The notes: generated by a model not told the origin, from the letters alone. Counted from the first letter of the stretch, positions 1-7,265 are shown. The stretch is DNA of 9,883 nt from an uncultured Oscillospiraceae bacterium (GCA_934569215.1 CAKTKF010000020.1:1-9883); one strand, 5' to 3'. Translations and numbers: made by a program.

Positions 1-498
1 TGCCGCATGATCGACCTGAACTGCAAGGCGCTGCTGCTTATGACCCGGCTGTGCGTTCCCTACATGCAGCCCGGCAGCCACATTCTGGAGCTGGACAGTC
101 TGTCCGCCTTCCAGCCCGTGCCCTACATCACCACCTACGCCGCCACCAAGGCCTTTGTTCTCAGCTACAGCCGCGCCATGAACCGGGAGCTGAAGGCGCA
201 GGGCATCCGGGTCATGGCCATGAACCCCGGCTGGGTGAAAACGGAATTTTTCAATCACGCGTTTCAGACCAACGCCGATAACGAGGTGCGGTACTTTAAC
301 CGACTGTACGAGGCCAAGGACGTGGTCAAGACCGGCCTTAACGACCTGTACCACTCGAAAAAGGACTGCTCCATCCACGGCTTCCCCGTCAAATTCCAGG
401 TGTTCCTGGTGAAGCTGCTGCCCCACAGCCTGGTGATGAACACCTGGCTTAACCAGCAGAAGAAAGCAAAGAACAACAAGGGACTCACGACGAAATGA
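1..498 (+). CDS. Short-chain dehydrogenase/reductase (SDR), 3' part
   Basis: This is the C-terminal part of a classical SDR oxidoreductase, an NAD(P)-dependent Rossmann enzyme. The reading frame is already open at base 1, so the N-terminal half with the TGxxxGxG nucleotide loop lies outside the window; the ATG at 7 is internal. Visible family marks, numbered from that Met, are the structural Asn in DLNCKA (Asn5), the catalytic Ser31 in LDSLSAFQP, the YAATK motif with Tyr44 and Lys48, and NPGWVKTEF (73-81), the loop after beta-6 that contacts the cofactor. A hydrophobic and basic tail follows the core. The pattern resembles the DltE/YqjQ-like group of bacterial SDRs. The substrate cannot be told from sequence. 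Its stop overlaps the next gene's start (ATGA), so the two are probably translated together. Family assignment is secure; the physiological role is unknown. Confidence 0.9.
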   Translation, partial: CRMIDLNCKALLLMTRLCVPYMQPGSHILELDSLSAFQPVPYITTYAATKAFVLSYSRAMNRELKAQGIRVMAMNPGWVKTEFFNHAFQTNADNEVRYFNRLYEAKDVVKTGLNDLYHSKKDCSIHGFPVKFQVFLVKLLPHSLVMNTWLNQQKKAKNNKGLTTK

Positions 499-1523
499 GG
501 AAGGGGATTCCTGCCCTCCTTCTGACTCTGTCGCTGCTGCTCTGCGGCTGCCGGCTTCTCCCGGAGCGGATCCCCCCGGCCGGCCTCACCGTCCACTTTA
601 TCGACGTGGGGCAGGCGGACTGCGCCCTGCTGGAAAGCGGCGGGGAGTACATGCTCATTGACGGCGGCAACCGGGAGGACGGCCGGCTGGTCGTCTCCTA
701 CTTAGAGCAGCAGGGCGTGGAGGAGCTGGCCGCCGTGGTCTGCACCCACGCCCACGAAGACCACGTGGGCGGGCTTCCCTCGGTTCTTGCGGTGTATCCC
801 ACTCACGCCGTGTACGCCCCTACCCGGACGTACGCCTCCAAGGTGTTCGACAATTTCGTCTATTACGCCGACCAGCAGCGGCTGGAGATCACCATCCCCT
901 CCCCCGGGGACAACTGGACGCTGGGAAAGACCTCCGTCACGGTTCTCGGCCCCGTGCAGTCCTATGCCGACCCCAATGACACCTCCATCATTTTGCGGGT
1001 AGAGTACGGCGATACCTCCTTCCTCTTCACCGGCGACATGGAAACCGGGGCGGAAAACGACATGCTGGACTACTGGGGCAGCCGGATGTCCTGGAAGACG
1101 GATGTGCTGAAGGTGGGGCATCACGGCTCCAACACCTCCACGGGCTACCGCTTTCTCAATGAAGTCGACCCCGACTACGCTGTGATCTCCGTGGGCAAGG
1201 GCAACTCCTACGGCCACCCCCATGAAGAACCCCTCTCCCGGCTGAATCAGGCGGGGGTTACCATTCTGCACACCGACGAGCTTGGCACCATCGTCGCCCG
1301 CACGGACGGCAAGGAGGTCACGTTCACCTGGGACAACCAGTCAGCGAACCCGGAAAACGCGGAGCCTGCCCAGCCGGTGCAGTTCATCGGCAACGTCAAC
1401 TCCCACAAGTTCCATTCCCCCGACTGCGCGAACCTCCCGTCGGAGAAAAACCGGATCATTTTCGACACCTACGAGCAGGCGGTCGACGCGGGCTATACGC
1501 CCTGCGGAAGCTGCCTGGGATAA
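495..1523 (+). CDS. ComEC-like metallo-beta-lactamase lipoprotein with C-terminal Ada-type Cys module
   Basis: This is a predicted surface-anchored hydrolase of 342 aa. Residues 1-19 form a lipoprotein signal (basic start, Leu-rich core, LLLCGC) with Cys19 the likely lipidated residue. The metallo-beta-lactamase fold starts at about residue 32 with VHFIDVGQADC, the hallmark of the ComEC/Rec2 C-terminal hydrolase family. Metal ligands are visible in THAHEDHVGG (84-93: His85, His87, Asp89, His90), FTGDME (Asp181) and HHGS (209-212). After a Pro/Glu/Asn-rich linker (about 281-294), residues 296-341 form a small module with HSPDC and PCGSC (Cys311, Cys337, Cys340 and His307 could bind zinc). It resembles the Ada metal-binding fold often attached to Bacillota nucleases and MBL proteins. 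The ComEC relatives act on DNA, so an extracellular nuclease or phosphodiesterase is plausible but inferred. The start overlaps the SDR stop; the ribosome site (AAGGGA, 478-483) is weak, which points to translational coupling. Confidence 0.9.
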   Translation: MRKGIPALLLTLSLLLCGCRLLPERIPPAGLTVHFIDVGQADCALLESGGEYMLIDGGNREDGRLVVSYLEQQGVEELAAVVCTHAHEDHVGGLPSVLAVYPTHAVYAPTRTYASKVFDNFVYYADQQRLEITIPSPGDNWTLGKTSVTVLGPVQSYADPNDTSIILRVEYGDTSFLFTGDMETGAENDMLDYWGSRMSWKTDVLKVGHHGSNTSTGYRFLNEVDPDYAVISVGKGNSYGHPHEEPLSRLNQAGVTILHTDELGTIVARTDGKEVTFTWDNQSANPENAEPAQPVQFIGNVNSHKFHSPDCANLPSEKNRIIFDTYEQAVDAGYTPCGSCLG

Positions 1524-1529
1524 CAAATG

Positions 1530-1572
1530 CGCCCCCTGACACGGCATCACGGCCGTGAAAGGGGGCGTTTTT
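1530..1572 (+). terminator. Rho-independent terminator after the MBL lipoprotein gene
   Basis: CGCCCCCT at 1530-1537 pairs perfectly with AGGGGGCG at 1560-1567, and the inner CACGGC (1540-1545) pairs with GCCGTG (1552-1557). Five Ts follow at 1568-1572. It starts 6 bases after the MBL stop and ends 4 bases before the fumC stop, between two convergent genes. On the minus strand the hairpin is followed by only a weak T tract (GCATTTGTT), so it should work mainly for the plus strand, although the stem could also help to end the fumC transcript. Confidence 0.9.
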
Positions 1573-1576
1573 CGCA

Positions 1577-2953
<1,377 letters not shown>

Positions 2954-3009
2954 ATTTTTTCTCCTTTATGTTGGTTTGCCCCATGCATCGAGGCGGAAAT
3001 GTACGGAAC

Positions 3010-3023
3010 TGCAATTGCTTTCA
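3010..3023 (+). promoter_or_regulatory. Possible CcpA catabolite site (cre-like) at the fumC start
   Basis: TGCAATTGCTTTCA matches the cre consensus TGWAANCGNTNWCA at 12 of 14 positions. The mismatches include the central C of the CG step, which is usually conserved. It overlaps the expected fumC transcription start, a standard place for CcpA repression. The position is suggestive, but a 12 of 14 match with a damaged core could be chance. Confidence 0.35.
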
Positions 3024-3051
3024 TTATAAACAACGCGACGGAAGGTGTCAA
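3023..3051 (-). promoter_or_regulatory. Sigma-A type promoter for fumC
   Basis: Read on the minus strand, a perfect TTGACA (3046-3051) is separated by exactly 17 bases from a perfect TATAAT (3023-3028). Transcription would start near 3016, giving a leader of about 60 bases before the fumC ATG. Both hexamers match the vegetative consensus at 6 of 6 positions, so strong basal expression is expected unless it is repressed. Confidence 0.85.
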
Positions 3052-3123
3052 TCCATAAAACCGGGAGCGCAGACTTCGGCAGACAGCTATAACGGTAATT
3101 TTGCATAAAAAAGTATGTTAAAA

Positions 3124-3140
3124 TTCGTCAATTCGACGAA
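3124..3140. promoter_or_regulatory. Upstream dyad in the isomerase control region
   Basis: TTCGTC (3124-3129) and GACGAA (3135-3140) form a perfect 6-bp inverted repeat around the 5-base spacer AATTC. It lies about 50-65 bases upstream of the -35 box of the isomerase promoter. It shares GTCAATTC with the second dyad at 3177-3195, which suggests that one protein may bind both. The locally encoded ROK regulator is the obvious candidate, but no binding specificity can be proven from sequence. Confidence 0.45.
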
Positions 3141-3176
3141 AATCTAAAATTTATCTATGGAGAAGCGATCTATTAA

Positions 3177-3195
3177 TTGTCAATTCACTTGACAA
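3177..3195. promoter_or_regulatory. Putative operator over the isomerase -35 box
   Basis: TTGTCAA (3177-3183) and TTGACAA (3189-3195) form a perfect 7-bp inverted repeat around TTCAC. The right arm contains the whole -35 hexamer (3189-3194), so a protein bound here should block RNA polymerase. This is the expected position for a repressor site controlling the isomerase-kinase-ROK cluster. Part of the symmetry follows from the -35 hexamer itself, but the left arm has no promoter role that would explain the match. Confidence 0.55.
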
Positions 3196-3217
3196 AATAT
3201 CAGATCAATGGTACAGT
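3189..3217 (+). promoter_or_regulatory. Sigma-A type promoter of the isomerase-kinase cluster
   Basis: A perfect TTGACA at 3189-3194 is followed after 17 bases by TACAGT at 3212-3217, which matches TATAAT at 4 of 6 positions. The predicted start near 3224 gives a leader of about 40 bases before the isomerase ATG. A strong -35 with a weaker -10 and an overlapping dyad fits a regulated promoter. Confidence 0.7.
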
Positions 3218-3248
3218 AAAATCAAAGCAAACCCGGATTCATATTTAT

Positions 3249-3255
3249 AAAGGAG
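3249..3255 (+). promoter_or_regulatory. Ribosome binding site fixing the isomerase start at 3264
   Basis: AAAGGAG lies 8 bases before the ATG at 3264. The frame is open further upstream to a TTG at 3177, but that stretch contains the promoter and has no ribosome site, so 3264 is the start. Confidence 0.9.
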
Positions 3256-3263
3256 AGACTGCC

Positions 3264-3953
3264 ATGAAGCGTTCCGAAGTCAACAAAGCGCTGCGGGAAT
3301 TGGAGGCCATGTGCGAAAAGTACCGCTGCTATCTGCCCCCCTTCTGCCATTTTACCCCGGAGGAGTGGAAAACCAAGGGTCACGAATACGACGAAGTCCG
3401 GGACTGCTGCCTGGGCTGGGATATTACGGACTACGGCCAGGGAAATTTCGATAAGATCGGCTTCTCCCTCATCACCATCCGCAACGGCAGCCAGACCATG
3501 CGGGAAAAATACCCCAAGGTCTACGCCGAGAAGCTGCTGTTCCTGAAAGAGGGACAGTATTCCCCCAACCACTTCCACTGGTACAAGACAGAGGATATCA
3601 TCAACCGGGGCGGCGGAAACGTGCTGATCCGGGTGTACAATTCCCACCCCGACGAGTCCATTGACTACGAAAGCGACGTCACCGTCCATACCGACGGCAG
3701 AACCTACACCGTTCCCGCCGGAACCCAGATCCGCCTGACTCCCGGCGAAAGTATCTACATCCAGCAATACCTGTACCACGATTTCGAGGTGGAGCCGGGT
3801 ACTGGGGACGTGCTGCTGGGGGAGGTCAGCCAGTGCAACGACGACGCCAAGGACAACCGCTTCAACCCGCCCATGGGCCGCTTCCCGGCCATCGAGGAGG
3901 ACGAAGCGCCTTACCGCCTGCTCTGCACCGAGTACCCCGCGGCCAAGGACTGA
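3264..3953 (+). CDS. D-lyxose ketol-isomerase (cupin type; D-lyxose/D-mannose isomerase)
   Basis: The 229-aa product belongs to the cupin-fold D-lyxose isomerase family (YdaE-like; E. coli O157 enzyme of similar length, EC 5.3.1.15). Characterised members interconvert D-lyxose and D-xylulose and also act on D-mannose/D-fructose, using a divalent metal, usually manganese. Expected ligands are present: His103 and His105 in NHFHWYKTED, Glu110 in the same motif, and His172 in QYLYHDFEVEPG. The spacing follows the known His-x-His-x4-Glu...His set. Other conserved blocks are GWDITDYG (51-58) and KLLFLKEGQYSPNHFHW (90-106). No signal peptide is present, so it is cytoplasmic. The PfkB kinase gene follows after 12 bases, implying one operon; the kinase would trap the ketose product. 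Family assignment is strong; which sugar is used in vivo (mannose, lyxose or another aldose) is inference. Confidence 0.92.
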   Translation: MKRSEVNKALRELEAMCEKYRCYLPPFCHFTPEEWKTKGHEYDEVRDCCLGWDITDYGQGNFDKIGFSLITIRNGSQTMREKYPKVYAEKLLFLKEGQYSPNHFHWYKTEDIINRGGGNVLIRVYNSHPDESIDYESDVTVHTDGRTYTVPAGTQIRLTPGESIYIQQYLYHDFEVEPGTGDVLLGEVSQCNDDAKDNRFNPPMGRFPAIEEDEAPYRLLCTEYPAAKD

Positions 3954-3965
3954 GGAGGACGCGGG

Positions 3966-4916
3966 ATGATCGACGTAGTAGCACTGGGAGAACTGCTCAT
4001 TGATTTTGCGGCAAAGTCCACGGACAGCGCCGGATACCCCACCATGGCTGCCAATCCCGGCGGCGCTCCCGGCAATTTTCTGGCCGCGCTGAACGCCTAC
4101 GGCAGAAAGACCGCGTTTTTGGGCAAGGTGGGAAACGACGCCTTCGGCAATCTGCTGCTGGGGACGCTGAAGGGCGCCGGGATCGAAACGAAGGGGATCC
4201 TGGTGGACGACAGCGTATTCACCACTCTGGCCTTCGTGACCTTCGACGAAAGCGGCGACCGCTCCTTCTCCTTCGCCCGGAAGCCCGGCGCGGACACCCA
4301 GCTGCGGTGGGACGAGGTGGACAAATCCCTCATTGACGAGGCCAAGGTGTTCCACTTCGGCACCTTGAGCCTGACGGACGAACCTGTCCGCACGGCGACC
4401 CAAAAGGCGGTGGCCTACGCCAAAGCCCAGGGGAAGCTCATCAGCTGCGACCCCAATCTGCGGCTTCCCCTGTGGCCGGACGAGGACGCCGCAAAGGAGC
4501 AGATGCTTTGGAGCCTGCATCAGGCGGATGTGGTAAAGATCAGCGACAACGAGGTGGAATTCCTCTGGAACTGCACCCCGGAAGAGGGGGCGGACAAGCT
4601 GCTGACGGAATTCGGCGTGTCCCTCGCCATGGTGACGCTGGGGCCTGACGGCTGCCTGCTGAAAACGAAGACGGCTTCTTTCCGCGCCGCCTGCCCCAAG
4701 GTGCGTCCCGTGGACACCACCGGCGCAGGAGATATTTTTGGCGGCAGCGCCATGGCAAGGCTGCTGGAGCTGGACAAGCAGGTCGGTGAGCTGACGGAAG
4801 ACGACCTGAAATTCATCGGCAGCTTCGCCGCCACGGCGGCCAGCCTGTCCACGGAAGCCTCCGGCGGCATTCCCAGCATTCCGGAAATGGACGCGGTTCT
4901 GAAGGCAATGGGATAA
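3966..4916 (+). CDS. PfkB-family sugar kinase, probable fructokinase
   Basis: This 316-aa ribokinase-like (PfkB) enzyme transfers phosphate from ATP to a sugar. It opens with the family's first strand VVALGELLIDFA and has the substrate-loop motif NPGGAPGN (30-37), followed by LNAYGRKTAFLGKVGNDAFG. The C-terminal PfkB signature DTTGAGDIFGG (250-260) supplies the anion hole and the catalytic base Asp256. The GGAPGN form and the LGKVGNDAFG block are typical of bacterial fructokinases (EC 2.7.1.4) rather than ribokinase or 2-keto-3-deoxygluconate kinase. A GAGGAGG ribosome site at 3952-3958 overlaps the stop of the isomerase gene, so the two are co-translated. Coupled to a mannose/lyxose isomerase, it would form fructose 6-phosphate or, less likely, a pentulose phosphate; the exact substrate is inferred. 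Confidence 0.9.
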   Translation: MIDVVALGELLIDFAAKSTDSAGYPTMAANPGGAPGNFLAALNAYGRKTAFLGKVGNDAFGNLLLGTLKGAGIETKGILVDDSVFTTLAFVTFDESGDRSFSFARKPGADTQLRWDEVDKSLIDEAKVFHFGTLSLTDEPVRTATQKAVAYAKAQGKLISCDPNLRLPLWPDEDAAKEQMLWSLHQADVVKISDNEVEFLWNCTPEEGADKLLTEFGVSLAMVTLGPDGCLLKTKTASFRAACPKVRPVDTTGAGDIFGGSAMARLLELDKQVGELTEDDLKFIGSFAATAASLSTEASGGIPSIPEMDAVLKAMG

Positions 4917-4917
4917 A

Positions 4918-4952
4918 ATCATGACCCGGGGCGACACGTCCCGGGTCATGAT
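4918..4952 (+). repeat. Long perfect hairpin between the kinase and ROK genes
   Basis: Bases 4918-4930 (ATCATGACCCGGG) are the exact reverse complement of 4940-4952, giving a 13-bp perfect stem. The inner bases can add a G-U and two G-C pairs, closing a 3-base loop (ACA). It begins one base after the kinase stop and ends 24 bases before the ROK start. There is no T run after it on the plus strand, so it is not a standard terminator. It could protect the 3' end of the isomerase-kinase mRNA, lower read-through into the ROK gene, or, as DNA, be a protein-binding dyad. On the minus strand it is followed by TTTT, but no minus-strand gene is present here. Confidence 0.8.
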
Positions 4953-4976
4953 CGCTATGAAATTGAGGGGATTCAA

Positions 4977-6077
4977 ATGACGCAGAAGCCGCGCAACGCC
5001 GACTACACAAAAGAATACAACCGCAAGGCGGTTCTCCGGATCCTCCGCCGTCAGGCCATGAGCCGGGCAGAGCTGGCGCGAGCCACGGGCCTGACCCGGG
5101 CGGCGGCGTCTTTGATCGTGGAGGAGCTTCTGAACGCGGGCGTGGTGACGGAGCTTGCCCCCCAGTCCGCCGGACGGGGACGCAGCGCAACGCCACTGGT
5201 ACTGCGGCCGGACAGCTATTACGCCCTCGCGGTGGACTTGGCGAGAAAAGGCTGCACCGTGGGTCTGTGCGACATCTGCGGCAATCTGCTGCAATGCCGG
5301 GAGCTTCCGGAGCAGGGCGACATGGTGGCCGCCATTATTGGGGCGCTTGCGTCCCTGCTGGAAACCGTGGACAAAAGCAAGGTTCTGGGAATCGGCATCA
5401 GCACCCCGGGGCCGCTGGACAGCGAAAGCGGGCGCATCCTCAATCCGCCCCGGTTTGAGCGCTGGCACGGCGTGGACATCGGCAAGCGCCTGTCGGAATC
5501 GCTGGGGCTGCCCGCCTATCTGGAACACGACGTGTGCGCCATGGCGCTGCATCAGCGAAACACAGGGTGCAGCCGGAACTTTATGCTGCTGTTCATTGAC
5601 ATCGGCATCGGCGCGGCCATCGTGTCCGACGGGGAGCTGCTGGGGAATTTTACCGGCGAGCTGGGTCACACCACCATCCGCTTCGACGGGCGGCTGTGCG
5701 AGTGCGGCAACCGGGGGTGTCTGGAAACCTATGCGTCCATCCCGGCGCTGCTGGAGGGTTCCGGCTTCCGGGATTGGTTCGACCTCGTTGGCCATGCGGA
5801 CGAGCCGGAAGCCCGGCGTCTTCTCGATCAGGAGGCGGTCTACCTGTCGGCAGGCTTAATCAACCTGCTGAATCTGATCCCCGTGGACAGCATCTACCTG
5901 GCCGGGGACATCTGCTGCCGGCACGAGCTTCTGGCCGAGCGTCTCCGGCGGGAGATCGGCGGGAAAGCGCTGTACCGGGACAGAAATGAGACCCGCATTT
6001 TCCCGGTGGCGGATACCCCCAATATGGGCGTTCTGTCGGCAGCGGAAGTGATTTTTTCGAGATTTTTTACGGTATAA
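4977..6077 (+). CDS. ROK-family transcriptional regulator (NagC/XylR/Mlc type)
   Basis: This 366-aa protein is a sugar-responsive repressor of the ROK class. Residues 12-62 form a winged helix-turn-helix (MSRAELARATGLTRAAASLIVEELL region, recognition helix about 39-50), followed by the wing motif GRGRSATPLVL. The ROK sugar-binding domain begins at about residue 82. Visible marks are GIGISTPGPLD (138-148), GELGHTTI (228-234) and the zinc motif CECGNRGCLE (241-250), with His231, Cys241, Cys243 and Cys248 as ligands. The kinase-type ENDANA motif reads EHDVCAMA (183-190) and the phosphate loop is DIGIGAA (208-214), so it is more likely a pure regulator than a sugar kinase. The ribosome site GAGGGG (4965-4970) lies 6 bases upstream. 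Its position behind the isomerase and kinase genes makes it their likely regulator, probably released by a sugar of the same pathway (inference). Confidence 0.92.
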   Translation: MTQKPRNADYTKEYNRKAVLRILRRQAMSRAELARATGLTRAAASLIVEELLNAGVVTELAPQSAGRGRSATPLVLRPDSYYALAVDLARKGCTVGLCDICGNLLQCRELPEQGDMVAAIIGALASLLETVDKSKVLGIGISTPGPLDSESGRILNPPRFERWHGVDIGKRLSESLGLPAYLEHDVCAMALHQRNTGCSRNFMLLFIDIGIGAAIVSDGELLGNFTGELGHTTIRFDGRLCECGNRGCLETYASIPALLEGSGFRDWFDLVGHADEPEARRLLDQEAVYLSAGLINLLNLIPVDSIYLAGDICCRHELLAERLRREIGGKALYRDRNETRIFPVADTPNMGVLSAAEVIFSRFFTV

Positions 6078-6624
6078 GCAGAGAGATGACCAGATTGGCC
6101 GCTCCCGCCATCAGCATGATCAGAATGGGACTGAGCTTCGTCTTCCGCAGAAGCAGAAACGCCGCGGCGAACAGGGCGACCATATTCCAGTTCGTTCCGG
6201 AAAGGCGGATCGCGCCGCTCCAAAAGGCGTTGCGCAGGATCAGCATCCCCGCCGAAGCGATCATGGCCACCACCGCCGGACGCAGGGAGCCGAGAACGCT
6301 CTGCAAAACCGCAATGTTGCGGTACTTTAGGTAGAGCTTTGCAATTAGCGTCACCAGAATGCAGGCGGGGAGAATGCAGCCTGCGGTGGCTACCAGCGCC
6401 CCCGGAACGCCGGCGATTTTCGTCCCCACGAAGGTTGCGGAGTTGACAGCGATGGGGCCGGGGGTCATTTCCGCGATGGTCACAAGATCGGTAAATTCGC
6501 TCATGGACAGCCAACCGTGTTCGGTGACGATCTGTGCCTGAATGAGCGGCATGGCGGCGTAGCCGCCGCCGAAGCTCAGGGCGCCGATTTGCAGGAAGCT
6601 GAGGAACAGCTGTAAATAGATCAT
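6067..6624 (-). CDS. CHR (chromate transporter) family short protein, second subunit
   Basis: This 185-aa membrane protein is a single-domain member of the chromate ion transporter (CHR) superfamily. Typical motifs are FLQIGALSFGGGYAAMP (10-26) near the N-terminus and IAEMTPGPIAVNSATFVG (50-67). Several hydrophobic segments follow up to the end, giving about five to six membrane passes by eye. Short CHR proteins usually occur as adjacent pairs, as in the B. subtilis YwrA/YwrB pair, and the two halves work together. Its ATG overlaps the stop of the upstream partner (ATGA at 6621-6624) and has a strong AAAGGAGG site inside that gene. Its last 11 bases overlap the 3' end of the convergent ROK gene. 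Chromate efflux is the named function of the family, but the natural anion in an anaerobe is unknown. Confidence 0.92.
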   Translation of the reverse strand: MIYLQLFLSFLQIGALSFGGGYAAMPLIQAQIVTEHGWLSMSEFTDLVTIAEMTPGPIAVNSATFVGTKIAGVPGALVATAGCILPACILVTLIAKLYLKYRNIAVLQSVLGSLRPAVVAMIASAGMLILRNAFWSGAIRLSGTNWNMVALFAAAFLLLRKTKLSPILIMLMAGAANLVISLLIP

Positions 6625-7187
6625 TGGGCGTTCCTCCTTTGTGAAATCACGGTGCGGATAACGCCGATGACGATACAGGACAGAATGACGTATACCACAT
6701 TGATCCGGAAAACGTAGGTGGCGGCAAATGCGGTTAACATAATAACGATGGAGATCACGGATTTCTGCTTCAGGACGCCGCTGCCCATGTCAATTACCAC
6801 GGAGGCGATGACCGCGCCCACACCGGCCTGCATACCGGAAAGGACGTTGCTGACGATGTAGTTGTCCCGGAACAGCTCGTAAAAAAAGGAGATCACCGTA
6901 ATAACGAGAAACGGCGGGATGATGGTTGCGATAATGGCGGTGACGGCGCCCAGGACCCCCGCCAGCTTGAAGCCCACCACGATCGCCCCGTTGACGGCGA
7001 TGGCGCCGGGGGCGGACTGGGCAATGGCAATGAGATCCAGCATTTCGTCCTCCTGGATCCAGTGCAGCTCATCCACAAATTTCTGCTTCATCAGCGTGAC
7101 GATGACGTAGCCGCCGCCGAAGGTAAACGCGCTTAAATACAGCGTGGAGAAAAACAATTTCGCCAGAATTTTCTTTTTGTCAGTCAT
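6621..7187 (-). CDS. CHR (chromate transporter) family short protein, first subunit
   Basis: This is the 188-aa partner of the downstream CHR gene, with the same fold but clearly divergent sequence. The N-terminal motif is YLSAFTFGGGYVIV (17-30), and the second motif is IAIAQSAPGAIAVNGAIVVG (53-72). The rest is hydrophobic with a short basic tail (SQRRNAQ), consistent with an inner membrane protein. The start is preceded by GAGGAGG 7 bases upstream. Together the pair equals one long-chain CHR protein split in two, each half carrying the FGGGY and PGPIAVN/APGAIAVN motifs. A LysR-type regulator gene is divergent from it, the usual layout for a regulator and its target operon. The transported ion is inferred only from the family name; chromate, sulfate or another oxyanion are possible. 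Confidence 0.92.
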   Translation of the reverse strand: MTDKKKILAKLFFSTLYLSAFTFGGGYVIVTLMKQKFVDELHWIQEDEMLDLIAIAQSAPGAIAVNGAIVVGFKLAGVLGAVTAIIATIIPPFLVITVISFFYELFRDNYIVSNVLSGMQAGVGAVIASVVIDMGSGVLKQKSVISIVIMLTAFAATYVFRINVVYVILSCIVIGVIRTVISQRRNAQ

Positions 7188-7222
7188 ACTTCTACCTCCT
7201 CATGCCCCCAGTTTACCAGCAC

Positions 7223-7251
7223 TTGACTTATTTGTAAAATAGAATTATTAT
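7223..7251 (+). promoter_or_regulatory. Promoter of the LysR-type regulator gene
   Basis: TTGACT (7223-7228) lies 17 bases before TATTAT (7246-7251); each hexamer matches the sigma-A consensus at 5 of 6 positions. Transcription would start near 7258, giving a leader of about 35 bases. On the minus strand, a TATAAT (7247-7252) falls in nearly the same place and could be the -10 of the CHR operon, with a poor -35. The two promoters would then overlap, as is common for LysR-controlled divergent genes. Confidence 0.6.
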
Positions 7252-7265
7252 ATGAAATATATAAT
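7247..7265. promoter_or_regulatory. AT-rich dyad in the LysR/CHR divergent promoter
   Basis: ATTATAT (7247-7253) and ATATAAT (7259-7265) form a perfect 7-bp inverted repeat around GAAAT. It overlaps the LysR gene's -10 and the candidate -10 of the CHR operon, so it could be an autoregulatory site. A symmetric T-N11-A, the usual LysR core, is not centred on it, and dyads arise easily in such AT-rich sequence. Confidence 0.4.

Larger units (their letters stand above)
2954..3263. other. Divergent intergenic region between fumC and the isomerase gene
   Basis: These 310 bases are AT-rich compared with the flanking genes and hold no convincing coding sequence. Contents are: the fumC promoter (3023-3051) reading left, a CcpA-type site overlapping its start region (3010-3023), a short dyad (3124-3140), and the isomerase promoter with an overlapping dyad (3177-3217) reading right. 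The stretch 3052-3123 shows nothing I can assign apart from a weak minus-strand -35-like TTGACG without a good -10. Confidence 0.8.

Noticed and set aside
3110..3131. A second possible minus-strand promoter for fumC (TTGACG as -35).
   Set aside because: At 17-18 bases the -10 candidates (TTATGC, TATGCA) match poorly, and a full-consensus promoter lies closer to the gene.
3177..3263. N-terminal extension of the isomerase from a TTG at 3177.
   Set aside because: The extension would cover the -35 and -10 boxes and has no ribosome site, whereas the ATG at 3264 has AAAGGAG at the right distance.
4918..4952. Hairpin considered as a Rho-independent terminator for the kinase gene.
   Set aside because: The stem is long and GC-rich, but the bases after it (CGCTATGAAATTG) contain no T run.
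3222..5795. An open frame of 857 codons on the minus strand, antisense to the isomerase, kinase and ROK genes.
   Set aside because: It lies opposite three genes with clear family motifs, has no recognisable domain, and has a low-complexity composition rich in Gly, Val, Gln and His, typical of the reverse frame of GC-rich genes. It also crosses the isomerase promoter.
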